Part shown: one piece after another, positions 31,451 to 44,706 of the stretch
How the letters are laid out: every line of letters begins with the position of its first letter
Position numbering within the stretch: position 1 is the stretch's first letter
NCBI RefSeq assembly: GCF_042186555.1
Contig: NC_133325.1
Coordinates: forward strand, 668,823,639-668,887,638
From: Aquarana catesbeiana
Lineage: Eukaryota > Chordata > Amphibia > Anura > Ranidae
Reading direction: 5' to 3'
DNA length: 64,000 bases
Position numbers and translations under genes: made by a program
The notes under the pieces: model-generated
Told to the model about the DNA's origin: nothing
What the model saw: the letters and a program-made list of their open reading frames with translations, nothing else
Databases searched by the model: none

Positions 31451-32636
31451 AGTGGGCATTTACAGAAATCTAGCTTAAAAAAGTGGACTTTATAGGCACA
31501 CAGAAAAAACGTCTAAAAGTAATAACTTGATTTATTTGGTAAACAATTGGTTGAGGAAATAGACGTTACATGTAAATATAAAGCAGACGCTGATACGAGA
31601 CCAGGAGACTCCTGAACACCACGTAACATGGCTCTCTAGTTTTCAAGGTACTAGCCTCCTTGAGCCTCCAGATAGATTTTCTACATTATTCAAACAGACT
31701 CCACAACTACAGTAAGGTTGTGTTTTCTACCAGCACCTATGCCTTCCTAGATCTGTTTGGTGTTCATTTCTCCCTGGATACATCTGTACAATATTGCTTA
31801 TCAGCAATACACTATATCATTTTTTTTAGGAGTCTGATAATTACACGACTGTCATTCTTCTGAAGAAGCGTACACAAACGCGCAACATGTCGAGCGACTG
31901 AGTGAACTATTGTGACCGGATACACACCCTGACCCACAGTATTCTTACCTTACTCGGATAGCACTTTGGGAATCCCAACTGCTGTCCCTCTAAATGTATT
32001 TTTGTATCTTGGTATCATAATAAGTGGTGCCAGTTTTTTCTATGTGTGGGGCTCATAAACATCATTTTTTTTTGGAAAGGGGGTCGAGCCTCAACTTCCA
32101 ACGCCGCGGTAAAGGTCTAATCGTTTCTTAAATTTGACATACTATTTGGCCAGGAATCCATCCAAGCTTATAAGAGGGTTGGCCATTGGGAGATTGCAAG
32201 TTCTATCTTAGCATCAGTAGTGATGGGATTGTCGATATCTACCTTAATTTATAGCAGTAACGTAGGGAAAGGAATATTCTCCAAATAATTCGACAATTAT
32301 ACAGATATTAAGTAAAACAAAGAATAAAAGCATGTGAAGGCATCCAGAATCTCATGGGAAGATATCTCCAAATGGCCAGACGGTGTCATTATCTAAGGAA
32401 TGAAGGTAGGAGAATGAACTGATCTTGCAAGGTAAGCAGAAGACCTGCTTTATCGTCACGTTCAATTATTTCTTGTTTATAATGTAACAATTTTTTTTGT
32501 GAGAACTAGGAGACGAAGCGCAAAGGTTCTGCGTTTATTAAGCCAGTCAGTTTAATTGTCCGGTGTAGAGGCAGTGGTGTAGAAAAGTTCAGTATGAAGC
32601 ATGGCAGTCTAATTCTTCAGTGAGTATATTGTTGTA
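31451..32636. other. Non-coding retroposon-like stretch with a hairpin core at 31,860
   Basis: No protein. At 31,860-31,891, CTGAAGA is followed by a GCGT/ACGC hairpin and GCAACATGTC, a short structured motif discussed in the findings. The rest is unassigned AT-rich DNA. Confidence 0.4.
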
Positions 32637-33125
32637 TTAAATGATCACTAAAGATACATTTTTTTTTTTTTTTAAATAACAAACATTTTATACTTACCTC
32701 CACTGCGCAGCTCGTTTTGCACAGTGGCCCGAACCTGGTCTTCTGGGGTCCCTCGGCGGCTGTCTCGGCTCCCCCCCGCAAGGACTCAATGCTTTCATGA
32801 GAGCTCCCTCGCATGATGTTGAGTGCTTGCGGGAGCGCTCCCGTGATACAGCCGGCGGCCATAGCTGCTCACTGTATCACTCGGCCCCGCCCCCCCGCCA
32901 CGCTGTGTCATTGAAAATGGCTACGCTGCTTTCAATCTATCCACTGTAACCAATGAACGGCCAGGCTGACCGGCAAAGAGGATGTTGGGGGCGAGCGTGG
33001 GACTTTCGAGGGGTCAGGTAAGTAAAACAGAGGGGCTGGGGGGGGCCGGTATTGTCAGATTTTTTTTATCTTAATGCATAGAATGCATTAAGGTGAAAAG
33101 ACTTTTACCTTTACAACCCCTTTAA
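32637..33125. mobile_element. TTAA-flanked MITE with GC-rich core
   Basis: TTAA at 32,637 and 33,122. Left TTAAATGATCACTAAAG, right ...GGTAAAAG-type inverted sequence ACTTTTACCTTTACAACCCC. A near-terminal hairpin CTTAATGCAT/ATGCATTAAG sits at 33,071-33,093. The core holds an inverted GGGAGC/GCTCCC arrangement. No coding capacity. Confidence 0.65.
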
Positions 33126-33228
33126 TATAAAGGACATAAACATGCCCTGTAAAGTGGCTTTAAAGGCTTCCCACACCGAGCTAGGTGAGGTTGTGTGGAA
33201 GTTAAGATGCTAATATTCAGAGATACTC

Positions 33229-33658
33229 TAATGCCCCATACACACGATCAGAAATTCCCCCAGCCAAAGTCCGATGTGAGATTTTGGTCGGAAATTCCGA
33301 CCATGTGTATGCTCCATCGTACTTCTGCTGGTGGAATTCCTGCCAGCAAAAGATTGAGAGCAGATTCTCTATTTTTCGGTCGGAAAAAATTCCGATTGGA
33401 AATTCTGATCGTCTGTACCAATTCCGACGCGCAAAATTCCTACACATGCTCAGAAACAATTTGAGGCATGCTCGGAAGCATTGAACTTCATTTTCTCGGC
33501 TCGTCGTAGTGTTGTACATCACCGCGTTCCTGATGGTCGAAAGTTCAGAGAACTTTTGTGTGACCGCCTTTATGTAAGCCAAGCTTGAGCCGAATTCCTT
33601 TGGAAAAACCATCCAAGTTTTTTCCGACGGAAAATCCGCTTGTGTGTACGGGGCATTA
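33229..33658. mobile_element. MITE, CGTACACACG family copy 2
   Basis: TAATGCCCCATACACACGAT at the left faces TGTGTGTACGGGGCATTA at the right. The interior has many AATTCCGA/TCGGAATT pairs and can fold on itself. It interrupts no gene. Confidence 0.85.
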
Positions 33659-33659
33659 G

Positions 33660-35572
33660 AATTACCCTGTAACCACCTGATCATCCAGCTGTACAGGTTT
33701 AGACATCATGTGAAGCCCAGGGCCAGAGGGATCAAGGAGATAAATTTCATGTGCAAGAGGGGCATGGTCTGGGATGCCTCTCTGTAGGAATCTAGCATCA
33801 GATAGTAAAGTGAGGGTTACATGATAGGCAAAAGCTAGGTCAACTCTAGACATGGTATTATAAAATTCAGAATAAGGGGAATTGTTGGTCATCTTGATGC
33901 CTCCACTGCTACATATCAATCAAATCATATGTTTCTATACAGTCAGTAAATGATGCAGTCTATTAGAGCCATTCAAAAGATCCTAGGTTGGGTCTGGTAC
34001 AGCATTAAAGTCTCCTACAAAAAAAAAAAAAAAAAAAAAAGGAGGTCCGTCTGTTACCGAACAGGAAAAATAGAGCAACTTTATTCAGTAGAATTGGAGT
34101 AAAGGGAGAAGGGCATAGATATTCACAAGTTTTAGTGTTCTGACAGCTATTTGCAGAAGAGTAAGTAAAATTAATTGACCTTCAGGGTACAAGGTGAAGT
34201 GGCATTAAAGGTTTTGGCGACTCAGTGCTTTTTGTGCACTAGAAGTTTTGGCCAAACCAAATAGGTCACTTGGAGACATACAATACGTGGCTTGTTTTTT
34301 TATTAAAAATGTAAACCACATGGATCATTTGAGAGGTGAAACCAAACCTCAGATATTCCAGGAAATAACTAGACATTTCAGAAATATTACAAATAGGTTG
34401 CAGGACAGTTTGAAATAGCATATGCGACAATGTTGCATAAACATATGAGAGTTGAAAACATGACAGACAACAAAAAAAATAAAACTATATACAGCAATAA
34501 CCTGTCCCTCCCTGCTCTTCCATCCCAATGATAGAGCACACAGAGATCCTGGTTCCCCATGTGTCTCCCCGGGCAGAATATGGGTTGTAGGGTAATGGGG
34601 GCAAAATAAATGAAGAAACTCTGGTAATCAAAGACATAATGTGTTTGCCTAGAGTCAGTAGCTAGGTAGAACAAACACATAGATTATACATTGCTAATGT
34701 CCAGACCATAGCTTAATGGACTACCCATGGTTTGCACATAGCACCCATGTGTAGAGACAGAATAGGGTAGTAAAAAGTCCCAAGCAGGGCAAGGCTATGT
34801 CTGACCCATAACACTGTCAGGCATAACAGAGTAGGGAAAAGTTAAACCAGTATGAAACATTGAAAAGAAAACTTAGTGGTAAGATACTCATCTGGTCCCT
34901 CATGAGCAGTCATTGTGAGGAGGGGGTCTGAAGGACTCATCCAGTCAGATCATAACTTACTTTGCAGACGTAAAGAAAATTGCTTTATTCACACAGATCA
35001 CCTAGGGCTTAGCAAGATATGGCAAGGCGTACCATGGGCCTTAATCCTGAAGGAGTTTTTTTTAACTTCAATGATATTATTATTAATAACGTTGCTCCAG
35101 GATGTCTGTCAGATTTCAATTGAACCAGTATTTTCCCTGAAGATATGCAGCCCCGAGGGTGGCAACCTTGCCTTTGAAGTTTAAGATCCTTGCAATCAGA
35201 GGTCGTGGAGAATCTACCGGCTGAGGACAATGGGGTGGAGTATGATGGGCTTGCTCGGTGGTGAATGATGGTGTCTTCCCGTGGGATATCTATAAGCCAT
35301 GAGGTAAGGCATTGTACAGATGTCCCTTCAGATTTCTTGGGAAAGCCAAACAATCCAAGATTATTTTATCTTGACCTAGTTATCCAACGTGAGCCTGAGA
35401 AATCACCATCTCATGAGAGGAAGTCTTTGCAGTGGCAGAGTGTGGCGAAAGAGTATGCTCCAGGCTGCTAATGTGCTCTTCTGCAGCCCTGGTTCTCTCC
35501 CTCAGGTTGTGGACATCTTGCTGTAGGAGAACTCAATGTGGATGGTCTCAATTTTGGATGTCAGTGAGGCTT
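33660..35572 (-). mobile_element. L1-type LINE relic, ORF1 and endonuclease, antisense
   Basis: On the minus strand, 35,353-35,009 reads MFGFPKKSEGTSVQCLTSWL and further text like the RNA-binding region of L1 ORF1. Farther down, 34,090-33,660 shows endonuclease scraps: VNIYA near 34,120, GDFNAVPDP near 34,000, SRVDLAFAYHVTLTLL near 33,840 and PDHAPL near 33,765. Stops and a 22-base poly-A run at 34,020-34,041 break the frame. Long dead. Confidence 0.7.
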
Positions 35573-35574
35573 TA

Positions 35575-36526
35575 CAGTCCCTGCTGCTGAAGATCATCCC
35601 CACAGCATGATCCTGCTACCACTATGCTTCATTGTTGGGATGGTATTGGGCCACCTGCCCACTATGAGCAGTGCCTGGTTTCTTCCAGACATAACATTTT
35701 TAATTAAGGCCAAACAGTTCATTCACAGTTCCTCACAGGTGCTTTTTTGAAAACTCCAAGCGGGCTTTCATGTGTTTTTCACCCAAGAGAGGCTTCCATT
35801 CAACCACTGTGTCATAAAGCTGACTGATTGGTGAAAGGCTGCAGTGATAGTTGTCCCTCTGGAACTTTGTCTCATCTTCACACGGGATCTCTGGAGCTCA
35901 GAGTGACTATCGGGTTCTTGGTCACATCTCTTACTAAGCCCTTCTCCTCCAATTGCTCAGTTTGGCCAGGGACCAGCTCTTGAAAGAATCCTGGTTGTGC
36001 CAAACGTCTTCCATGTGAGAACTATGGAGGCCACTGTGCTCTTGGAAACCTTCAGTGCAGCAGACATTTTTATTTGTAGCTTTTCCCAGATCTGTGTCTT
36101 GCAATAATCCTGTCTCTGAGCTCTGCAGACAGTTCCTTTGACCTCAGGGCTTTTGCTCCGATACAGTATGCATTGTCAGCTGTGAGGCCTTTCATAGAGA
36201 GGTGTGTGCCTTTGCAAATCATGTCCAATCAATTTAATATACCACAAGTTGACTCCAGTCAAGGTGTAGAAACATCTCAGCAACAATCAAGAGAAATAGG
36301 AGACACCTGAGCTAAATTTCAAGTGTTGTTGCAAAGGGTCTGAATACTTATGCCAATGTGATATTTCAGTTTTTCTGGTTCCATAAATTTGCAAACATTT
36401 CTAAAATTCTGTTTCCACTTTGTCATAATGAGTGTAGATTATTGAGAAAAAAATGAATTTAAACACCTGTAGTATCAGGCTACATAAAAAAATTGAAGGC
36501 GGTCGGAATACTTTAGGAATGCACTG
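35575..36526 (-). mobile_element. Tc1/mariner relic B, antisense
   Basis: Minus-strand terminus CAGTGCATTCCTAAAGTATT beside TA at 36,527, then a decayed transposase whose plus-strand text (for example GGTTCTTGGTCACATCTC, CAGTTCCTTTGACCTCA, GGAGGCCACTGTGCTC) is a common vertebrate Tc1 sequence in reverse. No long frame survives. The left end is lost near 35,575. It probably landed in the L1 debris. Confidence 0.75.
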
Positions 36527-36529
36527 TAT

Positions 36530-37435
36530 ACAGGCCATGTTTTCATATGGGGGTAGGTGTTCCCCTTTTTGTATGCTATTAAAAAATTAGCATAGATGGG
36601 GGGCCAACAGTTCAGAGTATTTCCTATAGTAGAGACCAGAAAAACCATCGGGGGCCTGGTGCTTAATGGCTGCCCCAATCTCCGCTATCGTGAAGGCTTT
36701 TTCCATTAGATCTATGAAGGCGGGGTAAGGGAAGATCATGAAACAACTGGGCCGATAATGTGTTTGGAAATTGTTTAGGTGCGGTGTATAGCCTAGAGTA
36801 AAAGTTCCCGCATGGTGAGTTATGGATTTTGAGTGGACAAACCACTACTAAGGTGTAATTTGGGGAGAGCCGGATTATAGCATCTCAGATTCATTTTCTT
36901 TGCTAAAAGTGTGCTGCGTTTGTTTCTTTAAGTGTAGTACCTATGTCTAGACCATCAGAGATATTTATCTGCCTTTGTTGTAAGGATACTTATAAGAGTG
37001 GAGTGGGCCGCTTCGATCCAATGTCTTAGGTCTTTATGTCCCTTTTCTGTTCTTCCATTATGTTCGCTAACACTCTTTCCTGACGTTTTATAGTGGCCTC
37101 TCTGTTGTGTTTTGCAACCAAGGCCATTTAGATAAGTTTGCCTTTAATCGTGGCCTTGTGAGCCACCCAGTTGGTGGCAGGGGACTTTTCCTCATTATCT
37201 TGAAAAAAATTTCATATTTCTGTTTCCACTTTGACGATAATCGGGTCATTAAGCATGGAAGCATTAGTGCGCCACGTGGATGCTTGTGGTTTAGACCAGA
37301 GACTTGAGAGGGAGAACTGTACTGAAAAATGGTCTGACCATGAGACTGAAAAATCAGAGGCTGAATCATGAATGGGAGTAGAAGGGACAGCATGAGGAGG
37401 TGATCTATAAGTGAGTATATGCCGAGCATGTAATT
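36530..37435 (-). mobile_element. L1-type LINE fragment, endonuclease end to RT start, antisense
   Basis: In minus-strand frames: VSWSDHFSVQF (endonuclease SDH motif) near 37,345, then a linker, then APGPDGFSGLYYRKYSELL near 36,650, the start of the reverse transcriptase domain. Its endonuclease end overlaps in content with the 33.7-35.6 kb fragment, so these are two different copies rather than one. Confidence 0.7.
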
Positions 37436-40400
37436 TTATCTTTTGTTGGCTACTTGTTTTAAATACTATAGTTCATAGATTTATGTACTATACCCCATAG
37501 ATTTTATGTGATTAATTATCTTTTACACGTTTAATATATTTTTATTACATTTTAGGATTATTCATCTGTTAGTTATTGAATTGTATGTAAGATGTATCTG
37601 ATATTATATTTCCCCCCATAATGTATTTACTTTGTATATTAGATTAATTTTAATTATCACCATTACATTGATATCAATATATATCATTACATTTTACATT
37701 GGATTCTTCCGCAAAATGTTTTAGTCGTTTTTCATCATATTTTTTGCTGTTGCTTTGAATGTTAGCCCAAAAGAAGTGGAAGTTTTTTTTTCCCTCAAAA
37801 CAAGTTGCCTGTATTTGATGCTTTTAACTAAAAAAAATGTTTCATAAACTTTTCAAGTGATACAAACATTTGTACTAGGTGCTTAAAAAACTGATTGTCT
37901 ATTGAGTGATTTGTTTGTTCTGATCAGACAGTCAGCTGCTTAAGACCAGAACAAAGTTCACATATACAATACTTTTATGTGGATCTGTGTCTTTGAAGGA
38001 AAACATGCTCCATTGTATAATTCTCACTTCATCAGAACCAATTCCCATGAACACTATGCATCAGCACTTGCCAAATCTTAATTGGTTTTCAACAGCGTGC
38101 AATACATTTCCTGTGGTGACACCATCAAACAGTTAATGAAACCTCATGATTTCATATTGTTTACCATTTTGGCACATAAAAAACAAATGCATATAAAATA
38201 CATATTATACATATAACCTCAATTGTAAATGTTTGCTGTGTTGACCATTGAAAAGAATGACAAAACCACCAATGACTGTGTTTGTATAAAAGATATTTAC
38301 TTCAATTATCACACCTAGGGTGCTAGTGAATAATAATAATAATAATAATACATTGTGTGAGATTCATACAGTGATATTGCTTCTCCATATCATATAGGGA
38401 CCGTTGTACAGTGCTGAGAACAAACATTATTATGGCTACCCAAACAAAGACAGAACAATGCCTGCTGACGGGACCTCTTTTCCCACTGTTGCCAGCCATA
38501 AAAAACTTGTACTATATGTCTTAACAAATACCGATAAAGAAAAAGCTACAAAAGAGGAGTCACAGCAACACAACATGGGCTTCTCAAAGCTACGTGTACA
38601 AAAATTACACCTTTTTTGGTCAGTTGGGTCTCTTGTGAGGATTTTTTTTTTTTTTTTTCATCTTTAAATCTGTGATTGTGAATAACAAACAAGCTCTAAA
38701 ACATCTAAGACTTAATGAGATACGGAAAAAAAAGAAAAAAAAAACACATAAAAAAAGAATACTGCTAAAATGTCAGACACCACAATACACTGGGGGAACT
38801 GAGCTTATTCAAATGTTCTCAGGAAACAAGGCTAAACAAGGATAAAACAATAAGTACATCACTTCTGAGTTCATCTTGTGCTGTGTTAGTAGTCAGGGCA
38901 TTTATCAGCTGCACCCATCTTCATGGCAAGTAGTTATTGCACAAATATAAAGAGTTAGTTTCATACTAAAAAGGGACATGAAAAACATATTGATATTTTT
39001 TTTTAATTTCTTTTTACAGGTGACCGTCGTCTTTGGATGTAAGTCTCTGTCTTTTGCAATACTTATGCATTGGCAGAAGACTTGACACAGAAAATCCAAA
39101 GGGAAAATGTAAGATTTAAATTGAGTGATTTTTAAATAAAAACAAAAAGTAATATTGTCCTGGGGGCTGTAATGTATTTGTTAAAATGTGAACATCTGTA
39201 GTGGCAAATTTACAGTTTAAGCTCTTGTTAACTAATACAGAGCTTTCGCTGTACATTAATAGTTTTTAGGATTCATTAGACTGAAGATTAGTTAACAAAA
39301 TTACTGTATGCAGTGAAGCTGCTATAGAACTTATTTTTAAATTATATATTCTGACCATTCTCCCTTTGCTTTAAAGTCTAATCTGTTGACCTGGAAACAG
39401 TGGAGGCAGCCATTTTGTAGGCTAGGCCAAATTGACGACACTAAATATGATGCAAAGTGCTTGCTAAAAAATACAAGACTGGTTGCCATGCCTTAAACCA
39501 ACCAGGTTCTCACTTTTAAGTTGCTAGGGTAGGTTAGAAAGCAAAAGTATGAAGCAAACTGGTTGCAGTGTCAGCACATACAGCTTTCTCTCAAAAGTGA
39601 AAAAAATTAAAAGAAACTCTGCATTCTATATGCAAGGGGTCCCACTGGTTTCAATAAAAGGATAGCTGCCATTTCATAAATAAGGGTCAGCAAACAAAAT
39701 GGCTGCTTTCACTTTTGGCATAGGTGACATATCACTCTTTCAAAAGCTTAGTCTGCAGAGATGACTAGAACCGTCTCAGTAGATATTTTCTGTAACAATG
39801 TGAATGAAAAATAATTTTACCAGACAAAAACAAGAATTTTTAAAAATATCATACAATATTTTGTATTTTGTGAAATCTCTTGAACATTTTGAAAGCCCAG
39901 AAAACAAAGTGCTATTTACCAATTGATACTCCAATGCATATATGAATTGATAATTTTTGTGTACTTAACAATTAAAATTGATACGCATATCGTATACTCC
40001 AGCTTCCCGCATTATACACAGCCCTGAATCTATTCATAAAGAAATAGTACAAGGTTAGCAAAAAAACATGTTATCTGCAATACATGTTGAATAAATATAT
40101 GTTTACAGGCTCTAAGAGGCATTAGGCAGTATGTAAAAAAAATGTGGAAATTACTTTTGTGCAACTGGTTAAAAGGTTTGTGAATAAGGTACAATATATA
40201 AAAAAAATATTTGTGGATGCAACATAAAATAAAAAAAAAATAAAAAAAAGATTTTTATTGCGTCAAGTAGTATTTGCAGTAGCTTCATGAATACTAGGAA
40301 AACAACATCTTCGAAACATTTTATTTTTAAGCTAAAAGTATACCTGCCAACATTCCAAATCATAAGACTATTTGCATAGTCCATAACCTGCCTAGGCATA

Positions 40401-41472
40401 ATCCACAAATGAATACTTTCAGTGGGCTGTGGAATAGTGTGGTTTTAGGTTTATGATCATGTACTAAGGCACATTCTGCAATATACTGTTTTTTTTAAAT
40501 TTCCTCCCTATAAGGACGTTGGGGAAAATGATTTTAATTACCAGATTTAACACTATGGCCATCATTTTACCTTTCATTCTAAAACTTAATTAAAAACTTT
40601 TTGTGATAATGCCTTTGGTGGCCATATTTTATTTTTTTTGCTATACTTCTATTAATGGTCACAGAAGCGCATTTACTAATTTACTTCTAAGACTGAAAGT
40701 CAATCGATAGTGGGCTATTGTCGAGAACCACCCTGACTGTCTGACTGACAGCTGTCACTGACAGAGATAGCAACACCCATCCCCTTTCCTGCCTGTCAAT
40801 CCAATCAGTGGAGAAACAGAGGGGAGCGGGGAAATTCCAGCAGAGGTGCCATTGGATGCAGAGACTGAGAGTTGTCCAATCAGCAGTTACATGATCTGTC
40901 AGCTCTCAGTAATAGAGCCGATGTGGAACAGCTGCAGTGGCAGGAGGAAACTGCAGCAAAAAAGTGAGCATGCATGTTTGCTTATTATTTTACGACCCTA
41001 AACTTCTCCTTCAAGAATCTAGAAAAGATTTAGAAGTCACAGGAAAAATAATTTCACTACTGAATAACAGGGTGGGATTGTGCTTTAAACAGCAGTGTGT
41101 TCTGGAATTGAAGTCTGTAGCAATAAGAGGACATACCATCCTCCCTACCATTTAGACATGTGGAAACAAAGAGTCTCCTTCTGTGCTCCCTGCTCCTAAG
41201 GTCTCTAAAAAAAACAAAAAAAACTTAGCACTGGGTTGGTACAACATTGTGGTAAACAATGTGGCGCATAAATGAACACTCAAAACACTGAAAATAAAGA
41301 GACAAACCTGTACGTAAAGAATCATATGCCAGAGGTCTTTAAAAACTAAGAAAGCCTAGGTAAATGCACAAATTGCTTGCTTTGAAACAGTTTATGGACC
41401 CAGTGATTTCATCTATGGTTTAGTCTTTCAGACATGGAAGACTCGTGAATTTACTTTATTTCTCTCTTTGTA

Positions 41473-43070
41473 CAGTGCCTTGAAAAAGTATTCATACCCC
41501 TTGAAATTTTCCAAATTTTTTCGTATTACAACCAAAAATGTAAATGTATTTTATTGGGATTTTATGTGATAGACCAACACAGAGTGGCACATAAATATAA
41601 AGTGGAAGGAAAATGATATAAGGTTTTCAAATTTTTTCACAAATAAATATCTGAAAAGTGTGGCGTGCATTTGTATTTAGCCCCCTTTAATATGATACCC
41701 TTTAATAAAGTCTAGTGGAACCAATTGCCTTCAGAAGTCACCTATTAGTAAACAGAACCCATCTGTGTGTAATTTAATCTCAGTATAAATATAGCTGTTC
41801 TGTGAAGCCCTCAGAGGTTTGTTAGAGAATCTTAGTGAACAAACAGCATCATGAAGGCCAAGGAACACACCAGACAGGTCAGGGATAAAGTTGTGGAGAA
41901 GTTTAAAACAGGGTTGGGTTCTAAAAAAATATACCAAACTTTGAACATCTCACGGAGCACTGTTCAATCCGTCATCCGAAAATGGAAAGAGTATGGCAGA
42001 ACTACAAACCTACCAAGACATGGCCGTCAACCTAAACGGACAGGCCGGGCAAGAAGAGCATTAATCAGAGCAGCAGCCAAGAGGCCCATGGTAACTCTGG
42101 AGGACCTGCAGAGATCCACAGCTCAGGTGGGAGAATCTGTCAACAGGACAACTATTAGTCATGCCCTCCACAAATCTGACCTTTATGGAAGAGTGGCATA
42201 ACGAAAGCCATTGTTGAAAGAAAGTCATCCTGTTTGCAGTTTGCGAGAAGCCATGTGGGGGACACAGCAAACGTGGAAGAAAGTGCTCTGGTCAGATGAA
42301 ACCAAAATTGAACCTTTTGGCCTAAAAGCAAAACGCTGTGTGTAGCAGAAAACTAACACTGCACATCACCCTGAACCCCTGAACATACCATCCCCACCAT
42401 GAAACATGGTGGTGACAACATCATGTTGTGGGGATACTTTTCTTCAGCAGGACAGGTCAAGCTAGTCAGAGTTGATTGGAAGATGGATGGAGACAAATAG
42501 AGGGTAATCTTAGAAGAAAACCTGTTAGAGTCTGCAAAAGACTTGAGGCTGGGGTGGAGGTTCACCTTCAAGCAGGACAACGACCCTAAACATACAGCCA
42601 GCGTTACAATAGAATGGTTTAGATCACAGCCTACTCATGTGTTAGAATGGCCCAATCAAAGTCCAGACCCAAATCCAATTGAGAATCTGTGGCAAGACTT
42701 AAAAATTGCTGTTCTAGATGCTCTCCACCCAATCTGAGCTTGAGCTATTTTGCAAAGAAGAATGAGCAAATATTTCACTCTATATAGATGTGCAAAACTG
42801 GTAGAGATATCCCTAAAAAGACTTGCAGCTGTAATTGCAGCAAAAGGTGTTTCTACAAAGTATTGACTCAGGTGGGCTGAATACAAATGCACGCCACACT
42901 TTTCATATATTTGTAAAAAAATTTTGAAAACCATTTATCATTTTCATTCCACTTCACAATTATGTGCCACTTTGTGTTGGTCCATCAAATAAAATACATT
43001 TACATTTTTGGTTGTAACATGACAAAATGTGGAAAATTTCAAGGGGTGGGAATACTTTTTCAAGGGACTG
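41473..43070 (+). mobile_element. Tc1 element in the CUX1 3' region
   Basis: CAGTGCCTTGAAAAAGTATT after TA (41,471) faces AAAGTATTCCCACCCC-type inverse at 43,020-43,070. Terminal repeats are about 220 bases with an inner copy near 41,660 (GAAAAGTGTGGCGTGC) and its mate near 42,890. The right flanking TA has become AA. Inserted antisense to CUX1. Confidence 0.9.
41851..42737 (+). pseudogene. Tc1 transposase, broken
   Basis: The ATG at 41,851 starts MKAKEHTRQVRDKVVEKFKT, with helix-turn-helix text SKKIYQTLNISRSTVQSVIR and a GRQPKRTGRARRAL basic linker. The frame stops at 42,201 (TAA). Later frames show VLWSDETKIEPFGLKAKR (first Asp), TFKQDNDPKHTASVTIEWF (second Asp) and SPDPNPIENLWQDLK (Glu, DD34E spacing). 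Multiple frameshifts and stops lie between, so all three catalytic residues survive but no enzyme can be made. Confidence 0.9.
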
Positions 43071-43861
43071 AACATCTTAAGGCAAAATGGAAGTAGCCTC
43101 TAGCTTTTCTGAAACTGGCCAGCATTTTGTATTTGGGGATCAGAAGCTACAGGTAGAGCTTTACTGTTACTGCGCCAGTCCTAGTATGCTAACCAGAGGT
43201 CGGTAAAGTCACGGAAAGCCCACGTGAGGCCTACAAGAGATTCAGCTTTGTGAAAGATTTAATCAACAGATCTTCACTGCAAGTATCGAGAATTGCTGTA
43301 GGTTACAGTGTCTTGGACATGCACAGTCTCTTATGATGGACCCCTCTTGGAAACATGAGTACATTTCTTCTAGACATTATATCAGTTTGTTCCCTAAAAA
43401 CAGAAGTTTGCTATTCACAGAAAAGCTTCTTTATAAGGCTATGGGGGAGGGAGGGGAAGGCACATGTAACATGTGAGGAACACAGCAATGATCAGACAGG
43501 CTTTTTAACGCACTGGATCATTTTTGTTCTGCAAGAATATTCATGCGGGGTGCTGTGCCCACCCTATACTGGATTGGTAATTGATCTGACCAAAAAGCTG
43601 GAAATGAGTGAATAATTTATGATTGATGAAGTGAGGAATGAGAAGTCATTTAAAATATCCCAACTATTGAGGGTGGATGGATAAGTTTCTCTTGACCCAT
43701 CATCTTTGTAAGATTAATTAGATAGTCTTATTAAATTATCAATGCATAAAATGAATACAAAGTCCTAAATACTTAAAAAAACATAAAAATGTGTGTTGAG
43801 CATAAAATGAGTGCAATACCAGCCTTGCTCAGCTCCGAATGCCAGGACCTGTCTGCAGACC

Positions 43862-44292
43862 TATGCCGCGTACACACGGGCGGACTTTTCAACCGGACTG
43901 GTCTGACAGAATTTCGACGGACTTTTGACGGACTTCCGACAGACTTTTGAACGAAAGGACTTGCCTACACACGATCACACCAAAGTCCGACGGATTCGTA
44001 CATGATGACGTACGACCGGACTAAAATAAGGAAGTTGATAGCCGGTAGCCAATAGCTGCCCTAGCGTGGGTTTTCGTCCGTCGGACTAGCATACAGATGA
44101 GTGGATTTTTCGACCGGACTCGAGTCCATCGGAAAGATTTGAAACATGTTTCAAATCTAAAGTCCGTCAGATTTTTGACTTGAAAAAGATTGCTGCAGAT
44201 CCGATGGAGCCCACACACGATTGGATTGTCCGCCGAATTCGGTCCGTCGGACCACTCTGGTAAAAAAGTCCGCCGGTGTGTACACGGTATTA
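43862..44292. mobile_element. MITE, CGTACACACG family copy 3
   Basis: TATGCCGCGTACACACGGGC faces CCGGTGTGTACACGGTATTA. The interior is rich in CCGGACT/AGTCCGG pairs. It lies end to end with the next MITE. Confidence 0.8.
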
Positions 44293-44706
44293 GGCCTCAT
44301 GCATAATGGACATTATAAAAACAGCATTAGCTTTAGTTGTAGAATGCTGCGTTACAAAACACTAGTTTTTTAGTGTTTTGTAGCATTTTTGCATCAGCGG
44401 TTTTAAGCGTTTTTTGGTGTTTACATTTTTTAGCAAGACTATACTCCCACAATTGATTATGGCTCAAAAACGGTCATAAATGCCATAGCCACGTTTTTCA
44501 GCTTCTTTCAGAGTTAGAGCGTTTTTGCAGCTGAAAAACTCCTCTTCAAACCCACTAGTTCTGGGTTTTTTTCCAGCCAGAAAACATCCCTGTCAAAAAA
44601 TGTGTATGGACACATAGGATAACATGCTGGAAAGTTTTCTGGCTGCAGAAAAAATGCCTGGAGTCAAAAACAGCAGCTGTAAAAACATTGTGTGCATGAG
44701 GCCTTA
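44290..44706. mobile_element. MITE with GGCCTCATGCA ends
   Basis: TTAGGCCTCATGCATAA at the left and GTGTGCATGAGGCCTTA at the right. The interior holds inverted TTTTTCAGC/GCTGAAAA and GTTTTTGCAG/CTGCAAAAA-like motifs. A relative sits in the CUX1 intron at 51,915-52,362. Confidence 0.8.

Noticed and set aside
38404..38667. 87-codon open frame downstream of CUX1
   Set aside because: No recognisable motif, ends in poly-Phe, and lies in the likely 3' UTR/flank; not supportable as a gene.
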